Source: an uncultured Alphaproteobacteria bacterium (lineage in GTDB: Bacteria > Pseudomonadota > Alphaproteobacteria > RF32 > CAG-239). From it: 63,520 bases of DNA. A program made the translations under genes and the position numbers. How positions within the stretch are numbered: the first letter of the stretch is position 1; every line of letters starts with the position of its first letter. Below are positions 44,881 to 54,234 of this stretch, piece by piece. The notes beneath the pieces are model-generated. The model did not search any database. It saw only the letters and a list, made by a program, of their open reading frames with translations, and had not been told where the DNA came from. The DNA is taken from NCBI GenBank assembly GCA_944390915.1, contig CALXRS010000008.1:1-63520 (forward strand), in the 5' to 3' direction.

Positions 44881-46224
44881 ATGGCTAAGAAATTGTTTGG
44901 CACCGACGGGGTGCGCGGGGTGGCCAATGTCTATCCGATGACGGCGGAATTTGCGGTAAAGCTGGGAATGGCCTGCGGGCAGGAAATCTGCCGTGATAAA
45001 AAGCGGGCGGCCATCGGACGGGATACGCGGCTTTCCGGTGAGATGCTCGAGGCTGGGCTGACGGCCGGGCTGACGGCGGCCGGCGTGGACGTGGTCAAAC
45101 TCGGCGTGCTGCCGACGCCGGCAATAACCTCGGTAACTCCGGATCTTGGCGTGGATATGTCGTTTATGATTACCGCTTCGCATAATCCGTATCGGGACAA
45201 CGGCATCAAACTGATTGCCGCAAACGGCGACAAATTTGCCGATGACGTGACCTCCCGTCTGGAAGACATTATCGAAGAAAACCGCTTTGAACTTTCGTCC
45301 GAACGGTTGGGAACGGTAAGCGAAAACAAAGAAGCTCTGGTGCTTTATCTGGAAAAAGCCAAAAGTTTTATCGATGAGCCGCGGCCGCTGAAAGGTTTGC
45401 GCGTGGTGCTCGACTGCGCCAACGGCGTTTTTGCGGGCATTATGCCGCAGGTGTTTATGGATCTCGGCGCCGGCGTGATTGCGCTCGGCAACCATCCGGA
45501 CGGCCGCAACATCAATCAGGATTGCGGTTCGCAGCATCCGGAGCAAATGTTTGCCGCCGTTCGCGATGCTCATGCGCAGTTGGGGATTGCCGTGGACGGT
45601 GACGGCGACCGGATTATTGTCTGCAACGAAAAAGGAGAAAAGACAGCGAGCGAACAGTTGTTGGCATTTTTGGCCAAGACTTTGAAAGAAGAAGGAAAAT
45701 ACAGAGGTAACGCGGTGGTTTCGACCGTGCTTTCCAACACGGCGCTGGAGCGTTATGTCCGTTCGCTCGGAATGGACTATTACAGCACCAAAGTCGGCGA
45801 ACGGGCGGTTATTGCCAAAATGCGGGAAGTCGGGTGCAGTCTGGGCGGCGAAGAATCCGGGCATATCGTGGCGGCCGACTACGGCAAAACCGGCGACGGC
45901 ATGGTAGTGGCGCTGCTGCTTAGCCTCGGGTTGCTTAAAAGCGGCAAAAAAATGAGCGAGATATTCCCGTTGTTTGACTTTGATCCGTTCGTTTTCGTCA
46001 ATATCCGGGTGAAAGACCGCGAAACGGTGCGTTTGGCCGCCGCCGACGAAAAAGTGCAGGCCGCGGTTAAGACGGCGGAAGAAAAAATGGCCGGCCGCGG
46101 GCGGGTGGTTTTGCATCCGTCGGGCACCGAACCGATGGTTCGCGTCTGGGTTGCCGGCAGTGATGCCGCGCTGGTGAAAGAACAAAGCGATTTAATCGTT
46201 CGGGAAATCAAACGCTTTGAATGA
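44881..46224 (+). CDS. glmM: Phosphoglucosamine mutase
   Basis: 447 residues. It interconverts glucosamine-6-P and glucosamine-1-P for UDP-GlcNAc and so feeds murein (MurA is in this window) and lipid A. N-terminus KKLFGTDGVRGVAN, phospho-Ser in TASHNPYRDNG, metal loop DGDGDR, sugar loop GGEESGH and phosphate loop HPSGTEP are complete. Start at 44881 after AAGGAGCG. uvrC follows on the same strand after 40 bases. Confidence 0.96.
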   Translation: MAKKLFGTDGVRGVANVYPMTAEFAVKLGMACGQEICRDKKRAAIGRDTRLSGEMLEAGLTAGLTAAGVDVVKLGVLPTPAITSVTPDLGVDMSFMITASHNPYRDNGIKLIAANGDKFADDVTSRLEDIIEENRFELSSERLGTVSENKEALVLYLEKAKSFIDEPRPLKGLRVVLDCANGVFAGIMPQVFMDLGAGVIALGNHPDGRNINQDCGSQHPEQMFAAVRDAHAQLGIAVDGDGDRIIVCNEKGEKTASEQLLAFLAKTLKEEGKYRGNAVVSTVLSNTALERYVRSLGMDYYSTKVGERAVIAKMREVGCSLGGEESGHIVAADYGKTGDGMVVALLLSLGLLKSGKKMSEIFPLFDFDPFVFVNIRVKDRETVRLAAADEKVQAAVKTAEEKMAGRGRVVLHPSGTEPMVRVWVAGSDAALVKEQSDLIVREIKRFE

Positions 46225-46264
46225 GAAAAAATGTTAAACGGCCGGAAGAAGTCAGAGAAAGATT

Positions 46265-48070
46265 ATGACCGACATTAAGCACGGACTGGAAGTGTTGAAA
46301 GAAAACATTCGCATCGCCCCCGAAAAACCGGGCGTGTATCGAATGCTCGGGAAAGACGACAAAGTGCTTTATGTCGGCAAGGCCAAAAATATCAAAAAAA
46401 GGATTGTCGCCTATTCGCACCTGAACAAACTGCCATTGCGTCTGCAGCGGATGGTGGCGGAAATCGAACGGATGGAGTTTATCGTTGTTGACAGCGAGGC
46501 CAAAGCGCTGCTGCTTGAAAACGAACTGATTAAGAAACTTGCGCCGCACTACAACATTTTGCTTAAAGACGACAAAAGCTTTCCATATCTGGCTTTGGAC
46601 GTGAAGGCGGAATATCCGGTCATCCGCAAATATCGCGGCGAAAAAAAAGACGGCATCAAATATTTCGGGCCGTTTGCCAATGCCGGCGCCGTCAACAACG
46701 TGCTCGATCTGTTGCAAAAGGCTTTTCTGCTGCGTTCCTGTTCGGAAAGCGTTTTTGCTCACCGCGACCGCCCCTGTCTGATGTATCAGATAAAACGCTG
46801 CTCGGCGCCCTGTACGGGAAAAATATCGAAAGAAAATTATCGTCGGCTGGTGGACGAAGCGGTGGCCTTTATCGAGAACAGAAGCCATCGTCTGCGTGAC
46901 GAACTGACAAAAAAAATGGAAGAGGCCAGCGCCCGGCAGGATTTTGAAGCAGCCATGGCTTTTCGCGACCGTATCCGCGCCTTAACCAGCGTGCAGCAGG
47001 GGACAAACGTGGAATACGGAACCATTAAGTCGGCCGATTTCATAGCTTTGTGCCGACTGGGTGGGCAAGTGTGCATTCAGGTGTTTTTTATTCGTTCGGG
47101 GCAAAACTGCGGCAATCTGCCGTTTTTTCCCGAGCAGGCGGAAGAAGCCGAGGACGGCGAAGTTATGGAGGCTTTTCTCAGCAGCTTTTACGCCGCGCAT
47201 GTTCCGCCGGCGGAGATTGTTTTGGCGGATGCCGTCGACGGACAGGATTTTCTGAGCGAGGCCATCGGAACCAAAATCAATGTATACCGGCGAGGCGACA
47301 AGGCAAAAATTGCCGCCAATGTCAAAAACAACGCAAGAGAATCGCTTGAGCGCAAAACGGCGCTGGAAAATTCCGTCCGCAACAATCTGCTGGCCATGCA
47401 GAAAGCTTTTGATTTGCCGAAAATGCCCGAACGCATAGAGGTTTACGACAACTCGCATATTCAGGGCAGCTATGCCGTCGGCGCCATGATCGTGGCCACG
47501 CCGAAAGGTTTTGACAAGAAAGCGTATCGCACTTTTAACATTAAAAATCAGGCTATTACCAACGACGATTTTGCCATGATGAAAGAAGTGCTTGCCCGTC
47601 GTTTTGCCAAAATGAACGAGCAGAACCGCCCCGACGTGATTTTGCTGGACGGCGGACTCGGGCAGCTGCATGCCGTGCTTGACAGCCTGAAGGATTTTGA
47701 TTTGACGGGAATTGCCGTCATCGCCATTTCCAAGGGGCCGGAGCGCAACGCGGGGAAAGAATTTTATCATCAGGCGGGAAAAGAAAGTTTTGCTCTGCCG
47801 TTTGCTTCGCCGCTTGCCTTTTATATGCAGAACATCCGTGACGAAGCGCATCGTTTTGCCATCGGCACGCACCGAAAAAAACGCGGAAAATCAGTTTTCA
47901 AGTCCAAGATAGACGCTGTTCCCGGCGTCGGCGCGGTGCGCAAAAAAGCCCTGCTTAACTATTTCGGTTCCGCCGAAGCGGTGGCCGCGGCCGGGCTGAA
48001 CGACATTGAACAGGTGCCGGGAATCAATAAAAAAACGGCGGAAAACATATTTAAATACTTTCATAAATAA
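46265..48070 (+). CDS. uvrC: Excinuclease ABC subunit C
   Basis: 601 residues. It makes both incisions in nucleotide excision repair. GIY-YIG domain at the N-terminus (PGVYRMLGKDDKVLYVGKAK), UvrB-binding UVR motif (about 200-235), RNase H-like endonuclease domain (RIEVYDNSHIQGSYAVGAM, then LLDGGLGQLHAV) and a C-terminal double helix-hairpin-helix (VPGVGAVRKKALLNYF). Full length. pgsA follows, a conserved pair in proteobacteria. Confidence 0.96.
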   Translation: MTDIKHGLEVLKENIRIAPEKPGVYRMLGKDDKVLYVGKAKNIKKRIVAYSHLNKLPLRLQRMVAEIERMEFIVVDSEAKALLLENELIKKLAPHYNILLKDDKSFPYLALDVKAEYPVIRKYRGEKKDGIKYFGPFANAGAVNNVLDLLQKAFLLRSCSESVFAHRDRPCLMYQIKRCSAPCTGKISKENYRRLVDEAVAFIENRSHRLRDELTKKMEEASARQDFEAAMAFRDRIRALTSVQQGTNVEYGTIKSADFIALCRLGGQVCIQVFFIRSGQNCGNLPFFPEQAEEAEDGEVMEAFLSSFYAAHVPPAEIVLADAVDGQDFLSEAIGTKINVYRRGDKAKIAANVKNNARESLERKTALENSVRNNLLAMQKAFDLPKMPERIEVYDNSHIQGSYAVGAMIVATPKGFDKKAYRTFNIKNQAITNDDFAMMKEVLARRFAKMNEQNRPDVILLDGGLGQLHAVLDSLKDFDLTGIAVIAISKGPERNAGKEFYHQAGKESFALPFASPLAFYMQNIRDEAHRFAIGTHRKKRGKSVFKSKIDAVPGVGAVRKKALLNYFGSAEAVAAAGLNDIEQVPGINKKTAENIFKYFHK

Positions 48071-48122
48071 ATTTTATGCAATATATTCTTTCTACGAGAG
48101 AATTAAACATTAAAATTTTTTT

Positions 48123-48995
48123 ATGGCAGGTGTAGTCGTGTTGTACAATCTTCCCAATATTTTGACGATTTCCCGGATTGTCGTTATTCCGGTGATGTTT
48201 CTGGCTATTTACATTCATTCCGTTTTGTGGTCGATTTTGGCGGGCGTGCTGTTCGTGCTGGCCTCGATTACCGATTATCTGGACGGCTATTTTGCCCGTT
48301 CGCGCAATCAGAATTCGGTGCTCGGACGGCTGCTCGACCCGATTGCCGATAAGCTGCTGGTGATTTCCGCGCTGGTGATTATCGTTGCCAATCAGCTGGT
48401 TTCGCCGCTGACCTATATTCCGGTGATTATCATCATGTGCCGCGAAGTTCTGGTTTCCGGTTTGCGTGAGTTTCTGGCGGAGTTTCAGGTCGGTATGCCG
48501 GTAACCCGTCTGGCCAAGTGGAAAACCGGTTTTCAGATGACGGCCATTTCCATGATTTTGCTGCAGCATCTGCCCTATATCGGCACCCCCGTCGGCGTGC
48601 TCGGCGAATGGCTGTTGTGGGTGGCGGGCATTCTCACCTTTATTACCGGCTATCAGTATTTTGATAAATGTCTGGATTATATCTACACGGTCGAAAACAA
48701 AAAGAAAAACCCCGTCAAACAGATGGAGCAGGAGGTTAAAAAAATTGCCGTCCGCGTCAAGAAGAGCGTGGAAAAAGCGGTGGAAAAAAAGACCGCCGGC
48801 AAAAGAGGCCGCAAACCCAAAGCCGCCGGCGAGAACGAAGACGGCGTCAAGGTGAAAACGACGGCCGCCAAAACCGCGGTCAAAACGCGCCGCCGCAAAA
48901 AAAGAACGGTTAAAAAAGCCGCGGTCAAAGCGGCCGTTCCCGCTAAGCAGGAGCCGAGCGTAAGCGCGCCGGCGGAAACAACCGCCGAAAAATAA
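48123..48995 (+). CDS. pgsA: CDP-diacylglycerol-glycerol-3-P phosphatidyltransferase with Lys/Ala-rich tail
   Basis: 290 residues. The membrane part (about 1-185) carries the CDP-alcohol phosphotransferase motif, with DYLDGYFAR, then GRLLDPIADK. It makes phosphatidylglycerol phosphate. PgsA is normally about 180-200 residues. Here a tail of about 100 residues follows, rich in Lys, Ala, Arg and Thr (for example KKTAGKRGRKPK, RRRKKRTVKKAAVK), histone-H1-like and likely disordered in the cytosol. The ATG at 48123 lacks a ribosome-binding site; GTG at 48138 or TTG at 48141 after AGGTG would give the usual PgsA N-terminus. Confidence 0.9.
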   Translation: MAGVVVLYNLPNILTISRIVVIPVMFLAIYIHSVLWSILAGVLFVLASITDYLDGYFARSRNQNSVLGRLLDPIADKLLVISALVIIVANQLVSPLTYIPVIIIMCREVLVSGLREFLAEFQVGMPVTRLAKWKTGFQMTAISMILLQHLPYIGTPVGVLGEWLLWVAGILTFITGYQYFDKCLDYIYTVENKKKNPVKQMEQEVKKIAVRVKKSVEKAVEKKTAGKRGRKPKAAGENEDGVKVKTTAAKTAVKTRRRKKRTVKKAAVKAAVPAKQEPSVSAPAETTAEK

Positions 48996-49012
48996 CGATC
49001 GGCGACAAAAAA

Positions 49013-49702
49013 ATGGAAACGCAGACCGCGCATATTCTGGTGGTAGACGACGACACCCGCCTGCGGGCGTTGTTGCAGCGTTTTTTGCGCGAAAGCGGTT
49101 TTCTGGTTTCCGCCGCAAAAAGCGCGGCGGAAGCGCGGATGATGTTGAAGCAGTATGTGTTTTCGCTGCTGGTGGTCGACATTATGATGCCCGAAGAAAG
49201 CGGTCTTTCCTTTTTGTCAAAGCTCAGACAGGAAGACAGGGTGCCGGTGATTTTGCTGACGGCAATGGGCGAGGCCGGCGACCGAATCGCCGGGCTGGAA
49301 ACGGGAGCCGACGACTATATGCCCAAGCCGTTTGAACCCAAGGAACTGGTGTTGCGGATAAAAAATATACTTCGTCGCACGCCGGCAGCCGATATGCCGA
49401 AAAACACCTGTCTGAATTTCGGAAGTTGCCGCTATGACACGGAGACGCGCGAGCTGACCGCCGAAAACGGCAAAGTGATTCACATTACGCCGGTCGAGCA
49501 GGCTCTGCTTTCTCTGTTGGGGCACAAAAGCGGCCAGGTGTTCAGCCGTGATCGGCTGGCCGAGCTGCTCGGCGCGGGGCAAGGGCCTCGTTCGATTGAC
49601 GTGCAGATAACGCGCCTGCGTAAAAAAATCGAAAAAGATTCCAAAAATCCGCGCTATTTGCAGACGGTGCGCGGCAAAGGGTATATGTTGTTGAGCGAAT
49701 AA
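49013..49702 (+). CDS. OmpR-family response regulator
   Basis: 229 residues. Receiver domain with acidic pocket VDDD (11-14), phospho-acceptor Asp56 in LVVDIMMPEESG, Thr83 and Lys105. A winged-helix DNA-binding domain follows (GQVFSRDRLAEL, RSIDVQITRLRKKI, VRGKGYML). Close in type to OmpR of alphaproteobacteria. It begins 17 bases after pgsA and 33 bases before its kinase. The regulon is unknown. Confidence 0.93.
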   Translation: METQTAHILVVDDDTRLRALLQRFLRESGFLVSAAKSAAEARMMLKQYVFSLLVVDIMMPEESGLSFLSKLRQEDRVPVILLTAMGEAGDRIAGLETGADDYMPKPFEPKELVLRIKNILRRTPAADMPKNTCLNFGSCRYDTETRELTAENGKVIHITPVEQALLSLLGHKSGQVFSRDRLAELLGAGQGPRSIDVQITRLRKKIEKDSKNPRYLQTVRGKGYMLLSE

Positions 49703-49735
49703 ATTTGTTTTGGTAAAACTGAAAAGGAGCAGAAA

Positions 49736-51109
49736 ATGCATCTGATATTTCCGAAAAAAATGGAAGACAGCATGCGCTGGCTGAAGTTTAAGCTGTTGCC
49801 GCGCACGCTTTTTTTTCGCACGATGCTGTTGATTTTTATTCCGCTGATCGTCGTGCAGGTGGTTTCCATCATCGCCTTTTTTGACGGCAGCTGGGGCAGG
49901 GTCGGCAAAAGGCTTTCCACCAATTTGACGTCAAACATGGCGTTTGCCATCCGGTTGACGGAAGAAGCGCCCGACAATCTGTCGGAAATCAAAAATCTTA
50001 CCAGTCAGATTTTTGACATGGAGTTCGAATATTATCCGAATGCCGAGAAGCATAAGATTATGCGCGAGGCCAAAGAACAGAACAAACTGGTTACCGGTTT
50101 TCTGGAAGACGCCTTGAAAGCACAATTTCCGGAGGCCATCACCAGCATTTACATGGGCGGTGGTTCTCCCGATCTGGTTGTTTTTGTCGATACGGAAGAC
50201 GGGTTGTATCAGTTTGCGACGTCTTCGAAAAATATTTTCAGTTCGTCGATTTTCGGTTTTATCGCCTGGATGGTGGGAATTTCGCTGCTGCTGTTTCTGG
50301 TGGCCGTTTTGTTTTTGCGCATTCAGGTTCGTTCCATTGCCGATTTGGCGACGGCTGCGGAAGATTTCGGCAAGGGCGTGGACAACAAAAACTTCAAGCC
50401 TTACGGTTCTTCCGAAGTCAGGCGCGCGGGAATTGCCTTTATTAAAATGAAAGAGCGCATTCAGCGGCAGATAAGCGAGCGCACGCAGATGCTGGCCGGC
50501 GTTTCCCACGATCTGCGGACGCCCCTTACGCGTATGAAACTGCAGTTGGCCATGCTGCCGGACGGCAAAGGCGAAGACGGTTTGAACAAAGAAGAGTTTT
50601 TGCAGGATGTTGACGAGATGGAAAAAATGCTCGAAGGCTATTTGTCGTTTGTGTCCGGAGAGGGCGGCGAGCCGTCGGGCTTTGTCGATATGAACGAGAT
50701 GATTTTGAGTATTTTGAACAAGTTCCGCAACAGCAAGGCGCTTATCCGCTATACGACAAACGATCAGGTCAGCGCCATTCAGGGGCGCGAGCAGGCTTTG
50801 AAACGCGCTTTGACCAATATTATCGGCAATGCTTTCAACTACGGCAACACGGTTTCCGTTTCTCTTGAAAGCAACAACCGCAAGCTGGAAGTTACGGTTG
50901 ACGACGACGGGCCGGGAATTCCGCCCGACAAGCGGGAGGACGTGTTCAAGGCCTTCTACAGAATTGAGGATTCCCGCAACAAAGAAACCGGCGGCGTCGG
51001 TTTGGGGCTTTCGATAGCCAAAGACATTATCGTTTCACACGGCGGCAAAATCGAGCTGGCCGATTCACCGATAGGAGGCTTGAGGGTACTCATTTCTATT
51101 CCCTTATAA
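49736..51109 (+). CDS. Sensor histidine kinase (EnvZ type)
   Basis: 457 residues. Two membrane helices (about 27-48 and 172-194) enclose a periplasmic sensor domain of about 120 residues. A HAMP linker and the H box follow (His258 in GVSHDLRTPLTRM), then an HATPase domain with N box (NIIGNAFNYG), DDDGPGIP and GVGLGLSIAKDI. Domain plan and short-spaced pairing with an OmpR-type regulator fit EnvZ. The signal cannot be read. Start behind AAAAGGAG. Confidence 0.93.
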   Translation: MHLIFPKKMEDSMRWLKFKLLPRTLFFRTMLLIFIPLIVVQVVSIIAFFDGSWGRVGKRLSTNLTSNMAFAIRLTEEAPDNLSEIKNLTSQIFDMEFEYYPNAEKHKIMREAKEQNKLVTGFLEDALKAQFPEAITSIYMGGGSPDLVVFVDTEDGLYQFATSSKNIFSSSIFGFIAWMVGISLLLFLVAVLFLRIQVRSIADLATAAEDFGKGVDNKNFKPYGSSEVRRAGIAFIKMKERIQRQISERTQMLAGVSHDLRTPLTRMKLQLAMLPDGKGEDGLNKEEFLQDVDEMEKMLEGYLSFVSGEGGEPSGFVDMNEMILSILNKFRNSKALIRYTTNDQVSAIQGREQALKRALTNIIGNAFNYGNTVSVSLESNNRKLEVTVDDDGPGIPPDKREDVFKAFYRIEDSRNKETGGVGLGLSIAKDIIVSHGGKIELADSPIGGLRVLISIPL

Positions 51110-51138
51110 CTCTCATATCAGGAAATATACTTTCCGGT

Positions 51139-51192
51139 AAAAGGGGTTTTCCGGTTACGCCTTATTCGGGTACGGCCGGAAAGCCCTTTTTA
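51139..51192 (+). terminator. Rho-independent terminator
   Basis: AAAAGGGGTTTTCCGG pairs, with a small bulge, with CCGGAAAGCCCTTTTT, then an AT-rich tail. It ends the two-component operon. Confidence 0.75.
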
Positions 51193-51292
51193 TTTATAAT
51201 TTAAAGCAATCGTGCTTGCAGTTTTGTTAAAAACAATTTAACCTATATCGTATAGTCTTTTTTGTAAGACAACCAGCATAAGGATTAAGGCG

Positions 51293-52135
51293 ATGGCAGA
51301 TAAAGAAAATGATGATTTGGAACAGTCTTTGAAAAATATGGGTTTTAGCTTCGACAACAAGGATTTGAATTCTTTGCTGGCCGATGACGGCAACAAAGAG
51401 GCTTTGCCTGCAACGAAAACGGATGCCGACACCGAAGAAGAAAATCTAATTGACTTTAACGATTTCAGCATTGACGATCTGGATACGGCGCTGAAGCAAT
51501 ATGATGTTTCCGCGGATTCTCTTCTGTCCGATGAAAACAATACCCCTGCCGTTTCTGCCGCGCCGCAGAATGAAACCGTTGTGCCGATGCCGCAAGAATC
51601 GCCGGTGATTGCGGCGGAACCCGCACAGTCTTCCGTCGACGACACTTCGTCTCCCGAACCGTTGACGTTTGTCGAATCGCCGACCTGGGAGCGTCGCGAT
51701 ACACTCGGACAACAGCCGGAAAGCGTTGTCGGAAAAAAAGAGGCCGAAAATAATGAAGCCGCGACAATCGTTGCCCGCGGGTTCTTTTCGGACAAAGAGA
51801 TTCAGGAGGCGGGCAATTTGCGTTGGTACGACGGGAACCTGGGTGAAAAAGTTTATGAAATATCTTTGACCAACATGCCCGAGTTTTTGGATTATAATCC
51901 GCAGATAAAAACCATCCATGTCAATATTGACTCGCCTTACGGCTGGAATGTGTTTTTTGAAAACGGCACTTTTATGAATTTAATGGATCTGAAGGTTTTT
52001 CAGGAACGCAACGGACATTTGCCCGGTGCCAACGGAAAAATTATTTACGGCAGCAAAACCAGTTCTTTTGAAGGCATAGAGCGGATTGTGGTTTACGAAA
52101 AGCCGCGCTATTTTTTCTACGGTATCAAAAAATAA
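51293..52135 (+). CDS. Unknown protein: acidic disordered N-terminus, folded C-terminal domain
   Basis: 280 residues, no signal peptide or membrane helix. Residues 1-155 are rich in Asp, Glu, Ser, Pro and Ala and look disordered. From about 160 to the end lies a compact domain with several short beta strands, including IKTIHVNIDSPYGWNVFFEN and IERIVVYEKPRYFFYGIKK. I recognise no family. The start follows AAGGATTAAGG. It stands alone between terminators. Confidence 0.65.
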   Translation: MADKENDDLEQSLKNMGFSFDNKDLNSLLADDGNKEALPATKTDADTEEENLIDFNDFSIDDLDTALKQYDVSADSLLSDENNTPAVSAAPQNETVVPMPQESPVIAAEPAQSSVDDTSSPEPLTFVESPTWERRDTLGQQPESVVGKKEAENNEAATIVARGFFSDKEIQEAGNLRWYDGNLGEKVYEISLTNMPEFLDYNPQIKTIHVNIDSPYGWNVFFENGTFMNLMDLKVFQERNGHLPGANGKIIYGSKTSSFEGIERIVVYEKPRYFFYGIKK

Positions 52136-52230
52136 ATTTTGTTTGATGTCAAATTTAACGAACGGCGTCCTTTCGGAGGTCGTTCTTTTTTATGCTTTTT
52201 TCTTGGCGGCGGAGATTAAACAACCTAAAC

Positions 52231-52275
52231 ACACAGCCGGCCGGCAGAATTTTCGGCCGGCCGGCTGTGTTTATT
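52231..52275. terminator. GC-rich hairpin, probable bidirectional terminator
   Basis: 14-bp perfect stem ACACAGCCGGCCGG / CCGGCCGGCTGTGT with a 12-base loop, then TTTATTTT on the plus strand. It lies between the convergent genes at 51293-52135 and 52289-53164. The stem is unusually GC-rich and self-complementary compared with others here. Confidence 0.6.
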
Positions 52276-52288
52276 TTGAAGGTCTTTT

Positions 52289-53164
52289 TTATTTGTAATT
52301 AATCGGAAACACCTGAACGCCTTCCGTTCCGGCGGCCGTGTCGCTCACTTTTTCGGTTCCGCTTTCCAAATAAGACTGCGCTTCCCGCTGTGCGGGCGTC
52401 AGCTCATTTTTGGCGGGAGCCTTCGGCATCGGCAACAACGGATATCCTGTTTCGGGCAGGCGCAGCATCATGTAGCCGCTGCCGCCGCCGTAAGCGGGAC
52501 CAGACAGACCGATGGAATAATAGCCGCCGATGAAACCATAATCCAAATCGATGAAGTCGATTAAGAACATGGTTTTGACAACGGTACTGCCGATGGTGGT
52601 CATTTTGCAACGGTAGCCCTTGTCTTCCAAAACGATGTTATCCGTGTTTTTCACGTAAAGCAGCGTGCGATCCGGCGAGCAGTCCGGCTTTTGTCCGTTG
52701 TAGGTGACGTTGTAGTTCAGCATCATATTAATCGAGCTGCTGCCTTTGTTCATGCTGACATCGGTAATTTTAACGGAATCGATATACATGTAAGCCGGCG
52801 TGATGCCCACCGTAATCGGCAGGGAAATGTAATTCTGGTAGCAGTTGTGGCTGCCGACGTCCGCCGTGCAGACAAGCGCGCGTTCGTGATTGTTGTTTTT
52901 CATCATCTGCACCAGACTGTTGTAGATATATTCCTTAGACATGGAAAGCTTGACCGGCGCACATTGTTTGCTGCGGCAGACAATGATGGAACGCGGGGTG
53001 GCAAGCGGAGCCATTTGCGTCTGTATTACCGGAAAGTTTTGGACGTCGTTGGCGCTGTCGAGCGGATCAATCATAACTTCCTGCATGCTGCGATCCCAGA
53101 AACGGCATCCGCTGACGGCAAAAAGCGTTATAAACAATAAACTCAGAATTTTCTTATCAGACAC
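52289..53164 (-). CDS. Unknown envelope lipoprotein
   Basis: 291 residues. It starts with GTG at 53164 behind AAAGGA. Signal peptide with lipobox AVSGC. The mature protein has several Cys (SIIVCRSKQCAP, LVCTADVGSHNCYQNY, KPDCSPDR, GYRCKM), which could form disulfides with the help of the DsbA-like enzyme. Its central part is beta-rich. The C-terminus is Pro/Ala/Glu-rich. No family recognised. Confidence 0.65.
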   Translation of the reverse strand: MSDKKILSLLFITLFAVSGCRFWDRSMQEVMIDPLDSANDVQNFPVIQTQMAPLATPRSIIVCRSKQCAPVKLSMSKEYIYNSLVQMMKNNNHERALVCTADVGSHNCYQNYISLPITVGITPAYMYIDSVKITDVSMNKGSSSINMMLNYNVTYNGQKPDCSPDRTLLYVKNTDNIVLEDKGYRCKMTTIGSTVVKTMFLIDFIDLDYGFIGGYYSIGLSGPAYGGGSGYMMLRLPETGYPLLPMPKAPAKNELTPAQREAQSYLESGTEKVSDTAAGTEGVQVFPINYK

Positions 53165-53270
53165 GGTTCAATTATCCTTTTTGGTAAAAACTTTCAAAAC
53201 TGCCCTTATAATAAGACAAAATAATTAAAACACAAAGATTTTTTTAATTCAACCGACAATAATTTAGTGT

Positions 53271-53299
53271 TTGCATAATAAAAGGCTTGCCTTTATAAT
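53271..53299 (+). promoter_or_regulatory. Sigma-70 type promoter
   Basis: TTGCAT (53271-53276), 17-base spacer, TATAAT (53294-53299), before the thermonuclease gene. Confidence 0.65.
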
Positions 53300-53335
53300 A
53301 TACGGATAGTGAAAATGCCAATGAAAGAAAAAGAA

Positions 53336-53812
53336 ATGAAAACATTAGCTTTTTGGGTTGCACTTGCCTTGCTTGCGGGGGAGGCTCAAGCCGCTGAAAA
53401 CGTCGTGGTGGTGGACGGCGACAGTCTGGAAATGCGCGATGTCAGAATACGTCTTGAAGGAATCGACTCGCCGGAATATTATCAGGACTGCCGGCGCGAA
53501 AACATGAAACTTTATGCCTGCGGGCTTGATGCCAAAGCCTATTTGCAAAGTCTGGTCGACCGCGGACGGGTGACCTGTGTGGAAAAAGACGTGGATCGTT
53601 ATAAGCGGCGATTGTGTACCTGCTATGTGACCAACAATATCGGTGAAAGAACAAATATCAACGAAGAAATGGTGCGCGCCGGCTGGGCCGTGGTCTATCG
53701 CAATAAATATTCCGACTATTCCGCGGCGGAGGCGGAAGCCAAACGCGAAAAACGCGGCATCTGGCAGGGCAAGTTTATGAAACCGCAGCTGTATCGCATA
53801 TTGAATAAATAA
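53336..53812 (+). CDS. Secreted thermonuclease-like nuclease (SNase fold)
   Basis: 158 residues from the ATG at 53336, which begins a normal signal peptide (MKTLAFWVALALLAGEAQAA). Earlier ATGs at 53309 and 53321 are also in frame. The SNase domain shows VVDGDSLEM, the active-site strand RIRLEGIDSPE with Arg and Glu, a second Arg in DVDRYKRRLC, and VRAGWAVVYRNKY. It has extra Cys pairs typical of alphaproteobacterial members. Probably a periplasmic or secreted nuclease. Confidence 0.85.
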   Translation: MKTLAFWVALALLAGEAQAAENVVVVDGDSLEMRDVRIRLEGIDSPEYYQDCRRENMKLYACGLDAKAYLQSLVDRGRVTCVEKDVDRYKRRLCTCYVTNNIGERTNINEEMVRAGWAVVYRNKYSDYSAAEAEAKREKRGIWQGKFMKPQLYRILNK

Positions 53813-53830
53813 GATTTATTGAAAATGTTG

Positions 53831-53858
53831 TTGACAGCAAAAAAAAGTTATGTATATT
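53831..53858 (+). promoter_or_regulatory. Promoter of the rplU-rpmA operon
   Basis: TTGACA (53831-53836), 16-base spacer, TATATT (53853-53858). Confidence 0.62.
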
Positions 53859-53910
53859 GCAAACAACGTTTTGTGTTTAAATAATCAAAATAAAGTTTAG
53901 GTGAAGAACA

Positions 53911-54207
53911 ATGTACGCAGTAATTAAAACAGGCGGAAAACAATATAAAGTCGCTTCCGGCGATGTTATTAAAGTAGAGAAGCTGGCCGGCGAAGAAGGC
54001 AGCGAAATCGTTTTCAACGAAGTTCTCGCTTTGGGCGACAAGGTCGGCAAACCTTTTGTCGAGGGTGCGTCGGTTAAGGCAACCGTCCTGAAACAGGCCA
54101 AAGCCGATAAGGTTATCGTCTTCAAAAAGAAAAGAAGACAGAATTATCGTCGCAAAAACGGCCACAGACAGAACATCACGATTGTTAAAATTGCGGAAAT
54201 CGCATAA
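53911..54207 (+). CDS. rplU: 50S ribosomal protein L21
   Basis: 98 residues, full length. [20 protein letters not shown] and the C-terminal [16 protein letters not shown] are the L21 signature. First gene of the rplU-rpmA-obgE cluster conserved across bacteria. Confidence 0.97.
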   Translation: MYAVIKTGGKQYKVASGDVIKVEKLAGEEGSEIVFNEVLALGDKVGKPFVEGASVKATVLKQAKADKVIVFKKKRRQNYRRKNGHRQNITIVKIAEIA

Positions 54208-54234
54208 CAGGAAAGTATCTTGGGAGATTAAATT

